From Roseimaritima sediminicola (GTDB taxonomy: Bacteria > Planctomycetota > Planctomycetia > Pirellulales > Pirellulaceae): a stretch of DNA of 64,000 nucleotides. The position numbers and the translations under genes were made by a program. Location: NCBI RefSeq assembly GCF_009618275.1, contig NZ_WIAD01000004.1:1-64000 (forward strand). Direction: 5' to 3'. This document shows, in pieces, positions 1 through 8,603 of the stretch; the stretch's first letter is position 1; each line of letters opens with the position of its first letter. Under the pieces are notes generated by a model. That model ran no database searches. It was not told where the DNA came from and saw only the letters and a program-made list of their open reading frames with translations.

Positions 1-61
1 CAACCAACAACCAACAACCAACAACCAACAACCAACAACCAACAACCAACAACCAACAACC
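1..61. repeat. 7-bp tandem repeat array (CAACCAA)n
   Basis: The window opens inside an array of the heptamer CAACCAA, at least 8 perfect copies, ending just before the stop codon of the minus-strand rhomboid gene. It probably extends left of the window. Short fragments of the same motif recur near 15690 and 26706, so it belongs to the simple-sequence arrays that sit in many gaps here. Confidence 0.95.
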
Positions 62-62
62 G

Positions 63-836
63 TTACCACATGCGGTGGCTGTGGGGGTCGCGGTCGTATT
101 GACGACGCAGGACGTTGTCCGGCTCCTGGCGGACCGTCAAGCGGCACAGTACCGCTGCGGCCACGCCGGCGACGAAACCGCCTACGTGCGCTAAATACGC
201 GACGCCGCCGGTCGTTTCATTGGTCGCTGCGATCGATCCGACGCTGCTGACGAACTGCATCGCGATCCACATCCCCAACACCAACACCGCCGGTATCGTG
301 ACGATCGTGTAGAAGAACACGGCGTTCACCCGGTTGCGGGGAAACAAAACCAGGTACGCTCCCATCACCCCGGCGATCGCGCCGGAAGCGCCGAGGTTCG
401 GAATGATGCTGCCCGGATTAAATAGAATCTGCGCAAAACTGGCCGCCAGACCGGCGGCCAAATAGAACAACAGAAACCAGACGTGCCCGAAACGATGCTC
501 GACGTTGTTGCCGAAAATCCACAAGTACAGCATGTTGCCGGCGATGTGGCCGAAGCCACCGTGCATGAACATGGCCGTCAGCAGGGTCAGGTAGATCGGC
601 GACGGGCCGGGGGCCTGCGGAATGGTGACCGTTTGACCGCCGGGCGCGGTGCGCACCTGCGGTTCCACCAGATCCTCGCCGGTGACGATCTCGTGCGGAA
701 TGACGCTCCACCCATAGGTCAAATCCGGATTCGACAGCTGGACCAGAAACACCGCGATGTTGATCACCAGGATCGTGTAGGTCACGTAGGCGACCGTGGT
801 CACTTCGCGGTCGTCGTCGCTGATCGGAAACAACAT
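63..836 (-). CDS. rhomboid family intramembrane serine protease
   Basis: Rhomboid protease of 257 aa that cleaves transmembrane substrates within the lipid bilayer. Visible family marks are the HGGFGHIAGN segment (His97 and Asn101, oxyanion-hole side), the catalytic serine in GASG (Ser151) and the second catalytic residue His217 in the YLAHVGGF helix. There are about six hydrophobic helices: one near residues 15-35, a loop to residue 80, then a compact bundle from 81 to 230. The tail is charged and His-rich. Start is the ATG ten bases downstream of the SDR gene stop, so the two are probably co-transcribed. Substrates cannot be inferred. Confidence 0.93.
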   Translation of the reverse strand: MLFPISDDDREVTTVAYVTYTILVINIAVFLVQLSNPDLTYGWSVIPHEIVTGEDLVEPQVRTAPGGQTVTIPQAPGPSPIYLTLLTAMFMHGGFGHIAGNMLYLWIFGNNVEHRFGHVWFLLFYLAAGLAASFAQILFNPGSIIPNLGASGAIAGVMGAYLVLFPRNRVNAVFFYTIVTIPAVLVLGMWIAMQFVSSVGSIAATNETTGGVAYLAHVGGFVAGVAAAVLCRLTVRQEPDNVLRRQYDRDPHSHRMW

Positions 837-845
837 GGGGGCGTC

Positions 846-1865
846 TTACAGTTGATTATTTGCCGCAGCGGCTCGGCGCGTCAGCGCGGTCAGTACGGAC
901 TGCGACCAGGCCGATTCGCTCTGGTGCCCCTTGGCCATCTCGCGGCCGATGCCACCCATCTTGGGCATCACCGCGGCCGCCAGGGCGAGGACTTCCTGCG
1001 TCACTTCGGGAAACATGTTCTGCAGGGCAATGGTAACGTTCCAGGGCGGCCGAATGAAAACTTCACCGCGTCCCTGCTGACAGGCCTCGAGAATCTGCGC
1101 AGCCGCTTGCTGGGCATCCATCGCGACGCCGGGAAGTGAATCTCCGATACTGAACCACGCGTACTCCTCGCGGTGCTGGCCCTTGAAATTGGCGTTTCGC
1201 GGGCTGCCGGTCCGCATCAAGCTGGGACAGGCCGTGGTGACGAAGATGTTTTCCTGTTTGAGTTCCGCTCGCATGCCGTTGGAGACGCCCACCAGGGCGA
1301 ATTTGCTGGCGGCATAGGGCAACATGTGCGGCACGGCTCGCTTGCCGCCCAGCGACGCAACGTTGACGATCCGGCCCCAGTTCTCCCGCCGCATCCAGGG
1401 CAACGCCGCCCGCGATGCGACCAACGGCCCCCAGCAATTGGTCCGCATCGAATCCTCGAAGTCCTCTTGCTTCATCGAATCCAGCGGCCCCACGGTGATG
1501 ATCCCCGCCACGTTGATCAGCACGTCGATCCCGATGAAGTGATGGGCGGCTCGATCGATAAACGTTTCGACCTGCTCCGGATCGCGAATATCACAGGTCT
1601 GCCAGAACACGTCGGCACCCAACGCTTGCAGTTCTTCGGCCGCCCGCCGCAGATCGTCGTGGGAGCGGGCACAGATCGCCAGATTCGCACCCAGGTGGGC
1701 CAGTTGCCGAGCCAGAACCAGTCCTAGGCCGCGCGAACCGCCCATGATGACGACGCGGCGTCCGGTCCAGTCAAAGCGGCGACGGTTGCGAACCACACGA
1801 CGGGTCAACTGGACCGCGGCCATCGTACCGGCGGCGCCGAGTGCAAGTTTGGTCAGGGCGTGCAT
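846..1865 (-). CDS. SDR family NAD(P)-dependent oxidoreductase
   Basis: Short-chain dehydrogenase/reductase, 339 aa. The cofactor-binding GGSRGLG loop is at residues 42-48, the NVAG motif at 118-121, and the catalytic triad is Ser171, Tyr184 and Lys188 (YAASK). About 30 residues precede the Rossmann fold; residues 1-22 are hydrophobic and could anchor the enzyme to membrane. The C-terminal ~80 residues extend beyond the minimal SDR fold. It lies directly upstream of the rhomboid gene (9 bp gap). Substrate is unknown; many SDRs of this size act on lipids or retinol-like molecules, which is only family knowledge. Confidence 0.9.
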   Translation of the reverse strand: MHALTKLALGAAGTMAAVQLTRRVVRNRRRFDWTGRRVVIMGGSRGLGLVLARQLAHLGANLAICARSHDDLRRAAEELQALGADVFWQTCDIRDPEQVETFIDRAAHHFIGIDVLINVAGIITVGPLDSMKQEDFEDSMRTNCWGPLVASRAALPWMRRENWGRIVNVASLGGKRAVPHMLPYAASKFALVGVSNGMRAELKQENIFVTTACPSLMRTGSPRNANFKGQHREEYAWFSIGDSLPGVAMDAQQAAAQILEACQQGRGEVFIRPPWNVTIALQNMFPEVTQEVLALAAAVMPKMGGIGREMAKGHQSESAWSQSVLTALTRRAAAANNQL

Positions 1866-1911
1866 GGTGTCGGGTTCCTCGGGAAAGAGTCTGAATCAGG
1901 CGACGTTCGTT

Positions 1912-3396
1912 TCAAGCGACGCTGGGCGTCCGCTGGCCACAGTTGTCGCAGGGACACGGCTCCGATTCCGAATCGTCGGTTTCGAAGTAGGTTTCGATCG
2001 TTGCCCAGCGGCAATCGCCGGCGGTGGCGTATCGCACCATCCGTTCCAGCGCGATCTGCCGGTCTTCCGAACGAAGACGTGCATCGGAGGCAATCGCTTC
2101 GGCGACCGAATCCTCCAGTTCCGTGTTCAAACACGTCCAGCGTCCGCGGCCGGCCGGCGCCGCAACGCCTCGCGAAGCCAATTGCTGCAAACAGCGTTTC
2201 AGGGTTTGCCGGCCCGCGGGGCTGATCTTCGTCAAATCGCTCAGCGAGACATTGCCTTCGGATTCGCCCCAGCGCTCGAGGCCCTGACACAACGTGTGAT
2301 GGGCGGTGCGCAGCTGCGACGCGTCCAGGCTCCCGCCGGCAAACATCTTCTGCACCGCGACGTCCTCCGGATCGTACAGCAGGGTGCAAATCGCCGGCTC
2401 GCCATCGCGGCCCGCTCGCCCCGCTTCCTGGTAGTAGGCTTCGAGCGAACCGGGGATCTGATAGTGGATCACGCGGCGGATGTCCGGTTTATCGATTCCC
2501 AGCCCAAACGCATTGGTTGCAAACATCACCGCGGGCGGGCCTTCCATAAAGGCCTGCTGCGCGGCCGCTCGATCGGCCTTTTTCATCCGCCCGTGATAAC
2601 ACAGCGTCGGGATGGGCAAGTCGTCCAGTTGCTGGGCCAGTCGGCGGGCCGTCTTGGTGGTTGCACAGTAGACGATCGCCGGCTGGTTGGATTCCAACGA
2701 ATCGTCCCGAACAAGCAACCGGCGCAGTCGCTGGTCCTTGTCTGCCTGGTCGTCACAGCCCTGCACTTCCAGTCGCAGGTTTTTCCGATACACGCCCGTC
2801 GAGACGATCTCCGGATCGCTCAGCCGCAGAGTGCGCAGGATCTCCGCAACCGTCTTGGGTGCGGCGGTAGCCGTCATCGCCAGGATGGGCGGGTTGCCCA
2901 GCCGCTGGCGGGCGTGATGCAAACACAGGTAGTCAGGCCGAAAGTCGTGCCCCCATTGGCTGGCGCAGTGGGCCTCGTCGATCACGAACATATCGACACC
3001 GACTTCGGCCAGCAGTTCACAGATATCCGACCGCTGCAAGCGTTCGGGCGTCGTGAACACAAACTCCACCTTGCCGCTGCGAATCTGCTCACGAAACTTC
3101 GCGATCTGCTTGGCGGATTTGGAACTGTTCAGAATGGCCGCCGCCGTGCCCAGTTCCGCGATGTGAGCCGCTTGGTCTTCGGCCAACGAGATCAACGGGC
3201 TGACAATCACCGTCACCCCTTCGAGCTCCAAACCGGGCAACTGGTAGCACAGGCTTTTGCCGCTGCCGGTGGGCATCAGGATGACCGTATCGCGGCCCTC
3301 GATCGCCGCGCGGCAAGCGCGTCGCTGGCCGGGACGGAACTTGTCAAAACCAAAATCTTCGATCAAGCGTGAACGAAGTCGTTTCAGGGCGTTCAT
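1912..3396 (-). CDS. recQ: RecQ-type ATP-dependent DNA helicase
   Basis: Superfamily 2 3'-5' DNA helicase of the RecQ family, 494 aa from the ATG at 3396. Walker A TGSGKS is at residues 43-48, the DEAH box at 140-143, and the family signature ATNAFGLGIDKPDIR with the arginine-finger segment QEAGRAGRDG is present. The C-terminal zinc domain has one Cys near residue 462 and the CPCDNC cluster at about 481-486. There is no room for an HRDC domain, so this is a short RecQ. The chosen start overlaps the stop of the upstream methyltransferase as ATGA; the frame is open further upstream, but that overlap and the family length favour this start. Confidence 0.93.
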   Translation of the reverse strand: MNALKRLRSRLIEDFGFDKFRPGQRRACRAAIEGRDTVILMPTGSGKSLCYQLPGLELEGVTVIVSPLISLAEDQAAHIAELGTAAAILNSSKSAKQIAKFREQIRSGKVEFVFTTPERLQRSDICELLAEVGVDMFVIDEAHCASQWGHDFRPDYLCLHHARQRLGNPPILAMTATAAPKTVAEILRTLRLSDPEIVSTGVYRKNLRLEVQGCDDQADKDQRLRRLLVRDDSLESNQPAIVYCATTKTARRLAQQLDDLPIPTLCYHGRMKKADRAAAQQAFMEGPPAVMFATNAFGLGIDKPDIRRVIHYQIPGSLEAYYQEAGRAGRDGEPAICTLLYDPEDVAVQKMFAGGSLDASQLRTAHHTLCQGLERWGESEGNVSLSDLTKISPAGRQTLKRCLQQLASRGVAAPAGRGRWTCLNTELEDSVAEAIASDARLRSEDRQIALERMVRYATAGDCRWATIETYFETDDSESEPCPCDNCGQRTPSVA

Positions 3397-4025
3397 GAGT
3401 GGTCCGTGGTCGTGGAAGCGGCCGAATCGGACTTGCGCCAGGTGTAGATGCGCAGCGGTGGCAGGTTCGGCCAAACCCACTGAACCGTCTCCGGAGGACC
3501 GAAGAACTCGGCGGCGTAATTAGCAACGTCGCCGCGCAACTGATAGGCGATCAGAGTGCCGCCGTCGGCCAAATTGCGGTGGACCGCTTTCATGATTTGC
3601 CGAGCCGTGTCGGCCGGCAGCGACGAGAACGGAATTCCCGAAACCACCACGTCCGGCGCGGTCATGCCGTGCACGAGCAACAACCGCTCCATCTCCGCCG
3701 CGTCGCCCAGTTCCACGTCCAAGCGTGGATCGTCGATCGCCCGCAGCGAGTGGATGAACTCCGCGGTTTTCTCGATCGCCAACAACCGGCAATCGCCGCC
3801 GGCCTGGGCCAACAACGCCGCGCTGGTTCCGCCGGTGCCCGGCCCCAGATCCACGATCGTTTTGGCTTGGCGAACGCACTCGCGATCGGCAACCGCGCGC
3901 AGCAGCCAGCGGGAACTGGGACATACCGAGGCGACTTGCGAGGGAGCTTTCAGCCAGGCGGTCAATACCGCGGCGGCCCGGTGCCAGAAAGAACGGTTGG
4001 GCAGTTTGGCAGCGTGCGTATTCAT
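3393..4025 (-). CDS. class I SAM-dependent methyltransferase (PmtA-like)
   Basis: Methyltransferase of 210 aa. Motif I VDLGPGTGG is at residues 58-66, and the motif IV region VVSGIPFSSLP at 127-137 resembles bacterial phospholipid N-methyltransferases and the related KsgA-like group. The N-terminus is amphipathic and would suit membrane association. It is translationally coupled to recQ (ATGA overlap). A role in phospholipid methylation is inferred from the SGIPFS motif only; an RNA or protein substrate cannot be excluded. Confidence 0.75.
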   Translation of the reverse strand: MNTHAAKLPNRSFWHRAAAVLTAWLKAPSQVASVCPSSRWLLRAVADRECVRQAKTIVDLGPGTGGTSAALLAQAGGDCRLLAIEKTAEFIHSLRAIDDPRLDVELGDAAEMERLLLVHGMTAPDVVVSGIPFSSLPADTARQIMKAVHRNLADGGTLIAYQLRGDVANYAAEFFGPPETVQWVWPNLPPLRIYTWRKSDSAASTTTDHS

Positions 4026-4525
4026 AAAGGATCCGCAGGTTTCCCCGGAGGGTTGGTTGGGAGGTCAATGGCCGACCGGATCGCGAAGCCACACGGCCCC
4101 CGCGGCGGCTCACCCGAGAGAACGCCTTGACGCATTCGCAAAAACGGTACCGTTTAAGCGATGGGGGGCGAATTGGCGCGGTAATTCTTTCTCCGGGCCG
4201 CGAGCCGAGTACGGGTACCGGGCTGTGCCCTGAGTACGCGTACGAGTACGAGTAGGAGTAGGAAGTGTCGACGCTAGCTGCGCTGAATCGCGAAGCGATG
4301 GCAGTTGATAGCCTCGGATGCCAATCCGAGGTAGAGGCTCAAAATGTCTCGAAAGTCGCGAAGCGACGACAGGTGGCTTGAGCCACCTGTCGTCGCTTCG
4401 CGACTTTCAATGGGTTGGGTTGTCGCCGACCTGGGATTTGCATCCCAGGCTGTCGACGGTCGTTGCTTCGCAACTAGCAAGCGTTGTCGTGAAGCGTTAC
4501 CGCGGAATGCTTCCGGCTCTTGGGC
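4026..4525. other. 500-bp gene-free region with hexamer repeats and hairpins
   Basis: No gene is visible. The left half holds a degenerate hexamer array (GAGTAC/GAGTAG, about 4225-4262). The right half holds three nested inverted repeats: CCTCGGAT/ATCCGAGG near 4314-4332, a 28-bp perfect palindrome at 4351-4408 and CCTGGGAT/ATCCCAGG at 4430-4449. None is followed by a convincing T-run. Confidence 0.7.
4351..4408. repeat. 28-bp perfect inverted repeat (long hairpin)
   Basis: Two perfect 28-bp arms (4351-4378 and 4381-4408) are separated by only two bases. Each arm begins GAAAGTCGCGAAGCGACG and carries the AGGTGGCT core at its inner end. It could form a cruciform or, if transcribed, a very stable hairpin between the MATE gene and the methyltransferase gene. 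No poly-T tract follows on either strand, so an ordinary intrinsic terminator is not supported. Confidence 0.9.
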
Positions 4526-5989
4526 CTAGCTGGCGGCTTGCGCGAGGGAGGCCGCGGAGGCCGCGGTGCGGTGACGACGGCGGAGCAGCCGAAACGTAGC
4601 GTAGCCAACCAGGACCGCTTGCAGCGCCGCCCAGCCCACCAGGACGCTCCACCAATGCGCCGCGGCGGCCTCTTCGGGTGGGGCCAACCACCAGCCCAGT
4701 GACACGGCCAGGCAGCCGCTCAATGCGGTCGCCACCAGGATCACTGTGGTTCGACCGAGCCCCTTGATGGTGGCGGCCAGAAGCAGTGCCGCGATATCGG
4801 CCACGGCGTACACGGCGGCAAAGCGGAGCAGTCGCACGGCCAGCGGTTCGATCTCCGCACGCTCGGCCGCCGTGAGCCCGCCGAGCGAGACCTCCAGCAG
4901 CAGATCGGGCACGATCAATAACAACAGGGCCAATCCGCCCGCCACGACCGAGCCGATCACCAAGCCGCGCCGCACCACCTGCTGCACCTGCTGCAAACCG
5001 CTCGCGGCGAACGCTTGACCGGTAACCACCGTCAGGGCGGTGGCCAGTCCGATCGCGGGAATCGACAACAATTGATAAAGGCTGAGCGCTGCCGAGGTGG
5101 CGGCCAAGCCGGTGACCGACGCCGCACCGATCGCGACCAACACGAAACTGAACAGTCCCGAACGCACCAATTGCTGGATTCCCAGCGTCGAGCCCGGACC
5201 GATGATCTCGAACATCACCGCCAGGTTCGGTTTCCAACTGGCACCGCGATGCCGCCCAAAGGATTGCAGTCGCACCAACAACCAAACGAACAGGCCGACT
5301 TTGAACCACATCGACAGGGCGGTGGCCAGGGCGGCCCCGAAGACCCCCATCGCGGGAACGCCGAGAGCGCCAAAGATGAACCAGAAATCCAGCACGACGT
5401 TCAGCACGGAACTGGCGATATTGGCTCGCAGGATCGGCCGCGTGATCCGCCGTCCCACAAAGAACGCCGTCAGCCCGGCTTCCAGCATCGACGCCGGAGC
5501 CACCAACAACAGGGTGCGGAAATAGCGAGCTTCCTCGCCGGCCAGGGCGGCCGGATGCCCAAACGCTTCGAACATCCAGCGGCTGAAAAAGGCCAACAAT
5601 GCGAACGCCGGCAGACAGGCCAACGTCATCCAAACACACTGCCAGATCAACGTCCACACCCGAATCGCGGTGCGGCCCCGTCCCCGCCGGCGGCCCAGAG
5701 CCTGCGAGGCCAATGGTGTGATGAATCCCATCGCGGTGACCGGGATGCACACGATCGCCCAGTACAGATTGCCCGCGGCAACCGAAGCGGCCGAGGAGGT
5801 CGGCCCGTACCACATCAACAGCGTTCGGTCGGTGAAGAGCGTGATCGCAAAACAGCCAACCGTGGCCGCCAAAGGAACGGCTACCGCGAGGATGGCACGA
5901 TAGCCATACGCATCGCTCGGCGGGCGCTGCCGCCGGGGCGACGGCCCGTTTTTTGCAGGCCTATCCACAGGTCGGGTCCGCACTTCCAT
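4526..5989 (-). CDS. MATE family efflux transporter
   Basis: Multidrug and toxin extrusion family transporter, 487 aa with about 12 hydrophobic helices, the usual MATE length and topology. The two homologous halves show the family pattern, with PLAATVGCFAITLFTDRTLL at the start of the first bundle and a conserved segment around GIQQLVRSGLFSF at the start of the second. The N-terminal ~25 residues are basic and probably cytoplasmic. It would export organic cations or other compounds driven by H+ or Na+; the substrate is unknown. It is transcribed away from the glycosyltransferase locus and shares the 5990-6351 gap with it. Confidence 0.9.
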   Translation of the reverse strand: MEVRTRPVDRPAKNGPSPRRQRPPSDAYGYRAILAVAVPLAATVGCFAITLFTDRTLLMWYGPTSSAASVAAGNLYWAIVCIPVTAMGFITPLASQALGRRRGRGRTAIRVWTLIWQCVWMTLACLPAFALLAFFSRWMFEAFGHPAALAGEEARYFRTLLLVAPASMLEAGLTAFFVGRRITRPILRANIASSVLNVVLDFWFIFGALGVPAMGVFGAALATALSMWFKVGLFVWLLVRLQSFGRHRGASWKPNLAVMFEIIGPGSTLGIQQLVRSGLFSFVLVAIGAASVTGLAATSAALSLYQLLSIPAIGLATALTVVTGQAFAASGLQQVQQVVRRGLVIGSVVAGGLALLLLIVPDLLLEVSLGGLTAAERAEIEPLAVRLLRFAAVYAVADIAALLLAATIKGLGRTTVILVATALSGCLAVSLGWWLAPPEEAAAAHWWSVLVGWAALQAVLVGYATFRLLRRRHRTAASAASLAQAAS

Positions 5990-6351
5990 GGGGCGTAGGA
6001 GTTATCAACATGTCCAGCATGTTGCGTCGAGTGAGTTCGCGCCGAACGCTTCGGAGAACGCCGCTGTATCAAAAAATGCCCTGGGCTCGCAACGCATATC
6101 GGCTGCTGCACCACTGGGCTCTGTACCTGGACCGGGCAAACGATCGCGTTCAGCGCTGCGGCTTGGTTACGACCCCTAGCGAGCGTACTCCCCCGCTTCC
6201 CGCAAAGCCGCGTTGAGCCCGCTGGCACGGGCTTTGCATTCGCTGCTCCGCCAGTTCTACGCGTCCGTCGGCCCGCTGGTTTGCCCAGCGGAGCGGATTG
6301 GACGCGATTTTGTAAAACACTGCATATCCCTGGCATTCGGAGCTTTCGGCG
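5990..6351. other. divergent intergenic region between MATE and glycosyltransferase genes
   Basis: This 362-bp gap must hold the promoters for the minus-strand MATE gene and the plus-strand glycosyltransferase operon. Open frames crossing it have no recognisable protein character. Apart from one weak candidate promoter before the glycosyltransferase gene, I see no operator-like inverted repeat. Confidence 0.5.
6298..6326 (+). promoter_or_regulatory. candidate sigma-70-like promoter for the glycosyltransferase operon
   Basis: TTGGAC (6298-6303) is followed after exactly 17 bases by TGCATA (6321-6326), about 25 bp before the ATG at 6352. The -35 matches the consensus well, the -10 poorly. It is suggested only by position and spacing. 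Confidence 0.3.
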
Positions 6352-7437
6352 ATGAAGATTGGAATCATTGGACACCTCAAGTTTCCGATCGCCAGACCCC
6401 ATAGCGGAGGGCTGGAATCGTTCACGCAGGCGTTCGTCGAAGCGCTTTGTCGCCGGGGTCACGATGTGGATTTATTTGCCGCTGGCGATTCGGACCCCAG
6501 CCTGCCTCTGGTGCCGATTACCGAGCATGCGACGGTGCCCGAAAGCCAACGCCGACTGGGCGCGGTGGACCACCACTGGATCGAGGACGTCGAAGACGAT
6601 GCCTACAGCCGGCTGATGATTCGATTGAGCGAGTCGGACTACGACGTCATCCACAACCATTCGCTCAGTCCCCTGCCCCTCCGCTTTGCCGGGATCCTGC
6701 CGAGCCGATTGCTGACCACTGTGCACGTGCCCGTTCTGCCGCGTTTGGCCAGCGAACTGCGCAGTCGCCGCGCCGAGCGGTGCGGCGATTTCGTCAACAT
6801 CTCGCGGACCAACGCCGCGTCCTGGCGACCGCTGATCCCCTCGCAGACCATCATCCACAACGGTGTCGACACCCAGTTCTGGCAAGCCTGTGGCCGATCC
6901 GGCGAACGCCCCGCAGGAAGCGAACGAGCGGTATGGTTCGGGCGCATCCTGGCGGAAAAAGGCACACACTTGGCCATCGAGGCGGCTCATCGCGCGGGGC
7001 TGCCGATCGACGTCGTGGGTCCGATTTGTGACGCCGACTATTTCGAACATCGTGTTCGGCCACTGCTGCGAACCGGCGACCACTATCACGGCCATCAGCG
7101 TCACGAACGTTTGCGAGACCTGATCCGCGGCGCCTCGGTGGCCCTGGTCACGCCCTGCTGGGATGAACCATTCGGGCTGGTGGTCGCCGAAGCGGCGGCG
7201 TGCGGCACACCGGTCGCCGGATTCGCTCGCGGAGCACTGCCGGAAATCGTCGATGCCGCGGTGGGGCGTCTGGCCGCCCCAAACGACGTCCCGGGACTGG
7301 CCCGTGCCATCACCGCTTGTTTGCAACTGGATCGCGATTCCTGTTGCCGCACGATCCAGCGCCGCTTTGGCTTTGACCGCATGGTGGCCGACTACGAGCG
7401 TCTGTATCAGCAGTTGCCGGTTCGGGTTGCGGCATGA
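6352..7437 (+). CDS. glycosyltransferase family 4 protein
   Basis: GT-B fold retaining glycosyltransferase, 361 aa. The N-terminal domain has the acceptor-side GG loop (SGGLESF, 18-24). The C-terminal donor domain shows IHNGVD (168-173), GRILAEKG (197-204) and the EX7E motif from Glu272 to Glu280 (EPFGLVVAE) followed by ACGTPV, all diagnostic of GT4. It transfers a sugar from a nucleotide donor, probably onto a cell-surface or exported glycan. First gene of three on plus, with the next start overlapping its stop (ATGA), so the three are made together. Donor and acceptor are unknown. Confidence 0.9.
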   Translation: MKIGIIGHLKFPIARPHSGGLESFTQAFVEALCRRGHDVDLFAAGDSDPSLPLVPITEHATVPESQRRLGAVDHHWIEDVEDDAYSRLMIRLSESDYDVIHNHSLSPLPLRFAGILPSRLLTTVHVPVLPRLASELRSRRAERCGDFVNISRTNAASWRPLIPSQTIIHNGVDTQFWQACGRSGERPAGSERAVWFGRILAEKGTHLAIEAAHRAGLPIDVVGPICDADYFEHRVRPLLRTGDHYHGHQRHERLRDLIRGASVALVTPCWDEPFGLVVAEAAACGTPVAGFARGALPEIVDAAVGRLAAPNDVPGLARAITACLQLDRDSCCRTIQRRFGFDRMVADYERLYQQLPVRVAA

Positions 7438-8603
7438 CGCGTCCGCACATCGGGTTCTATGTGCATTACCACGGCCTGGGACACAAACAGCGGACCGAAG
7501 CCATCCTGGCCCACCTGTCGGCTCCGGCCACCGTCCTGAGCAGCCGCACGGTGCAGCAAAACTGGAATCGCGCTCTGGTGCGAGAGGTCGTCGACCTGGC
7601 GTGCGACAACGACGACGTGCACCAGGAGTCGCTCGAGTGCGCCGATCGAGTCCCCGCCCTGCACTTTGCTCCGCTGTGGTGCGACAACATCACGCGGCGC
7701 GTGCGGCAGTACACGCAGTGGCTCGATACGGCTCGGCCCGATTTGATGGTGGTGGACGTCTCGGCGGAGATCTCGCTGCTGACTCGCCTGGCTTCCATCC
7801 CGCAGATCGTGATGCGACAACACGGCCGCCGCGACGACCCGGCGCACCTGAATGCCTACGCGGCCGCCGTGCGGTTACTTGCGCCCTTTCCCAAAATCAT
7901 GGAAGATGCGATCACGCCCGGGTGGGTGCAGGACAAGACGGTCTACCTGGACGGCTTCTGCAACCACGCCTCCAACCCGGCTGCCGCGCCCAATCGATCC
8001 GAGCAAGTCCATCGGTTCGAACAAGTCGATCGATCCGAGCAAGTCGATCGATCCGAGCAAGTCGAGCAGTTCGAGCGGCCGACGATCGTGGTCCTGTTTG
8101 GTCGTGGCGGCCAGGGTGATCCGCAGCAGCGATTGATCGAAGCCGCTCGATCCGTTCCCGATTACCAGTGGGTGGTGGTCGGCAAGGAAGGTCCCAGTGA
8201 CCAGACGGCTTTGCCTGCGAACCTTCGTTTCGCGGGCTGGGTGGATAACGTCTCGGCGTACCTGCACGCGGCGGACGTGGTCGTCACGGCCGCCGGACAC
8301 AACAGCGTCATGGAAGCGGGCCGGGCGCGAGCCAAGTTCATTGCCATCGCCGAACCGCGTCCCTTCGAGGAACAGCAGCGCAAAGCCGCCGTGCTGCAGC
8401 AGCAACGGTTGGCCATCGGGCTGGAGGCCTGGCCCCCAGCCGAGCAGTGGCCCGCACTGATCGACCAAGCGAACCAATTGGATCCCAAACAATGGGATGC
8501 TATTTACGCGGGCGACGGCGCCGCCCAAGCGGCCGCCTGCCTGGACCGCTGGGCCGCGTGGTCACGACAACAACGCTTGCAGGGAACCCGTATTCAACTA
8601 TGA
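7434..8603 (+). CDS. GT-B glycosyltransferase, MurG/GT28-like C-terminus
   Basis: 389-aa protein that begins with a glycine-rich loop (HYHGLGHKQRTEAI, from residue 11) like UDP-sugar transferases of the MurG group. Near residues 285-313 it carries the donor-site pattern AAGHNSVMEAG followed by PRPFEEQ, typical of GT28 C-terminal domains. A linker around residue 190 is made of 6-residue repeats encoded by an 18-bp tandem array (7995-8066). Its start overlaps the upstream GT stop by 4 nt and its own stop overlaps the next start by 4 nt. It probably acts with its two neighbours on one glycan. Confidence 0.82.
   Translation: MTRPHIGFYVHYHGLGHKQRTEAILAHLSAPATVLSSRTVQQNWNRALVREVVDLACDNDDVHQESLECADRVPALHFAPLWCDNITRRVRQYTQWLDTARPDLMVVDVSAEISLLTRLASIPQIVMRQHGRRDDPAHLNAYAAAVRLLAPFPKIMEDAITPGWVQDKTVYLDGFCNHASNPAAAPNRSEQVHRFEQVDRSEQVDRSEQVEQFERPTIVVLFGRGGQGDPQQRLIEAARSVPDYQWVVVGKEGPSDQTALPANLRFAGWVDNVSAYLHAADVVVTAAGHNSVMEAGRARAKFIAIAEPRPFEEQQRKAAVLQQQRLAIGLEAWPPAEQWPALIDQANQLDPKQWDAIYAGDGAAQAAACLDRWAAWSRQQRLQGTRIQL
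7995..8066 (+). repeat. in-frame 18-bp tandem repeat (4 copies) inside a glycosyltransferase gene
   Basis: Four 18-bp units of the type CGATCCGAGCAAGTCGAT follow each other in frame, encoding repeats like RSEQVD, with a partial fifth unit. The unit length is a multiple of three, so copy-number change would lengthen or shorten the linker without breaking the frame. Confidence 0.9.

Noticed and set aside
1744-3372. Long open frame on plus over recQ (and similar ones over most genes)
   Set aside because: High GC leaves antisense frames open; the product is Arg/Gly/His-rich without motifs, while the opposite strand encodes clear RecQ.
5881-6462. Minus-strand frame of 193 codons across the MATE/GT gap
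   Set aside because: It overlaps both well-supported genes, has Arg/Pro-rich low-quality composition and no recognisable domain.
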